Assembly (NCBI GenBank): GCA_900557635.1
Contig: USTB01000065.1
Coordinates: 1 to 5,785, forward strand
Direction: 5' to 3'
Source: an uncultured Eubacteriales bacterium
GTDB lineage: Bacteria > Bacillota_A > Clostridia > Oscillospirales > CAG-272
DNA length: 5,785 nucleotides
Under the pieces are notes generated by a model that saw only the letters and a program-made list of their open reading frames with translations, made no database searches and was not told where the DNA came from. Shown piece after piece: positions 4,713 through 5,785 of this stretch; positions within the stretch are counted from its first letter, which is position 1, and each line of letters begins with the position of its first letter. The translations under genes were made by a program, and so were the position numbers.

Positions 4713-5785
4713 TGCGGCGCATCCTTGCAGGGCTTCTCGTCGGACTGTTGCTGTGCATCGTCGTGCTTGCGCTGCCGTCCGGTGCTGCGGAGTTGCCCGA
4801 GATCAATTACAGTGACCATTTCTATGTATACAATCTGGATAACGACATGGTGCTTTGCGAGCGGGGGGCAAGCGAGCGGATCGCTCCCGGTCCCACCGTG
4901 AAGCTCATGACCGCGCTCATCGCCATTGAGACCTACAACAACGACCTCAACCATGAGTTCACCGTCACCCGTACCATGCTGTCCGGCTCGTACGGCACTG
5001 CCGTCGGGCTGAAGGCGGACGAGGTGGTGACGGCAGAGCAGTTACTGCATGCGCTGATCGTCGGATGTGCGAACGACGCGGCATCGGTGCTTGCCAACGC
5101 CATTGCAGGCGACTTCGAGTCGTTTGTCAACCGCATGAATCTGCGTGCGGAGGAACTGGGCGCCACGCATACGCACTATACTAATCCGACGGGCTTGGAT
5201 AATCCCGAAATGTACACCACGGTGGAGGATATCGCAGTCATTGCGCGCCACTTAGAACAGTACAGTCTGTTTACCGAAATGTCCGCCAAGGCGACCTATA
5301 TCATGCCGAAAACCAATTTGTCGGACGAACGCAAGATCAATAACCGCAACTATCTGATATCCACGGCGATCGAGTATAAATATTACTCTCCCACCGTGAC
5401 CGGTATGATCGCGGGCAACACGCCCAACGCAGGCTATTGCGTGGTGGCGACCTCGACCTACGGCAACAGTGGATATCTGTGCATCGTCATGGGGAGCACC
5501 AAGGACGACGAGGAATATCGGAATTATACCACGGCGCGCGATCTACTCAACTGGGCATATTCCAGCTACGGATATATCAATGTCCTGTCGGAATCCGCAA
5601 TCATCACGGAGATTCCCGTCAATTTGTCCGCAGGTCTGGATCATGTCACCCTGATGCCCGAGCAGGGAATCACGCTTTTCCTGCCTACTGATATCGACGT
5701 CAACACTGAGATTCAGCGAACCTGGAAGCTGGACGGCGACGCGCTGAACGCGCCGGTCTCCGTGGGACAGAAGGCGGGAACGCTT
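4709..5785 (+). CDS. DacF/PBP5-like D-Ala-D-Ala carboxypeptidase homologue with degenerate catalytic motifs; 3' end outside window
   Basis: The frame is open from ATG 4709 (or the adjacent ATG 4712) to the window end, giving 359 residues. MMRRILAGLL plus a hydrophobic run to about residue 27 forms a signal peptide, so the protein is exported. The peptidase S11 fold is clear from FYVYNLDNDMVLCERGA (38-54), APGPTVKLMTALIAIE (59-74), LLHALIVGCANDAA (112-125), NPTGLDNPEMYTT (159-171) and YYSPTVTGMIAG (225-236) followed by NTPNAGYCVVAT. From about 295 the PBP5-type C-terminal beta domain begins and is cut off. Family members trim the terminal D-Ala of peptidoglycan stem peptides through SxxK, SxN and KTG motifs. 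Here these read P62-T-V-K65, C120-A-N122 and I234-A-G236, so the nucleophilic serine, the second serine and the KTG lysine and threonine are all absent. A carboxypeptidase by the usual mechanism is therefore unlikely; a pseudoenzyme or peptidoglycan-sensing/scaffold role is inferred. It overlaps the DHHW gene by ATGA, which suggests coupled translation. Confidence 0.9.
   Translation, partial: MMRRILAGLLVGLLLCIVVLALPSGAAELPEINYSDHFYVYNLDNDMVLCERGASERIAPGPTVKLMTALIAIETYNNDLNHEFTVTRTMLSGSYGTAVGLKADEVVTAEQLLHALIVGCANDAASVLANAIAGDFESFVNRMNLRAEELGATHTHYTNPTGLDNPEMYTTVEDIAVIARHLEQYSLFTEMSAKATYIMPKTNLSDERKINNRNYLISTAIEYKYYSPTVTGMIAGNTPNAGYCVVATSTYGNSGYLCIVMGSTKDDEEYRNYTTARDLLNWAYSSYGYINVLSESAIITEIPVNLSAGLDHVTLMPEQGITLFLPTDIDVNTEIQRTWKLDGDALNAPVSVGQKAGTL

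Noticed and set aside
1..5785. CRISPR array, insertion sequence ends, or tandem repeats
   Set aside because: I read both strands and saw no regularly spaced direct repeats, transposase motifs or terminal inverted repeats.

Overview
The window looks like a chromosomal segment of a low- to mid-GC Gram-positive bacterium, most likely an uncultured member of the Clostridia. The grounds are an IreB-family gene (confined to Firmicutes in practice), DHHW-type and DacF-type surface proteins of clostridial style, strong AGGAGG-type ribosome binding sites on some genes, and a clostridial-type phage tail gene. The lineage is inferred from gene content; there is no rRNA to confirm it.

Left part (1-1250): the 3' part of a phage minor structural (tail) protein gene, probably the last gene of a prophage or prophage remnant. 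It ends in a strong hairpin terminator that should work on both strands. A tRNA-Ser(GCU) gene follows on the minus strand, with its own near-consensus promoter. The 3' end of the tRNA faces the phage gene, which is the usual geometry when an element has integrated into a tRNA gene.

Middle (about 1462-1795): a noncoding stretch of about 330 bp with no gene I can support, then a sigma-A-like promoter candidate that starts the rightward operon.

Right part (1863-5785): four tightly packed plus-strand genes. These are ireB (small regulator linked to the PASTA Ser/Thr kinase), ribF (FAD synthetase/riboflavin kinase), a membrane-anchored DHHW/AlgJ-like protein with an Ig-like domain nested in it, and a DacF/PBP5-like D-Ala-D-Ala carboxypeptidase homologue that runs off the window. 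The gaps are 9 nt, 15 nt and a 4-nt ATGA overlap, with no terminator seen, so one transcript is likely.

The most interesting observation is that the DacF-like protein has lost key residues in all three active-site motifs of its family: SxxK reads PTVK, SxN reads CAN, and KTG reads IAG. The fold-level sequence around each motif is well kept. It therefore looks like a secreted pseudoenzyme translated in step with the DHHW protein. Together with the kinase-linked regulator at the head of the operon, this suggests a cell-envelope unit, but that functional link is inference.
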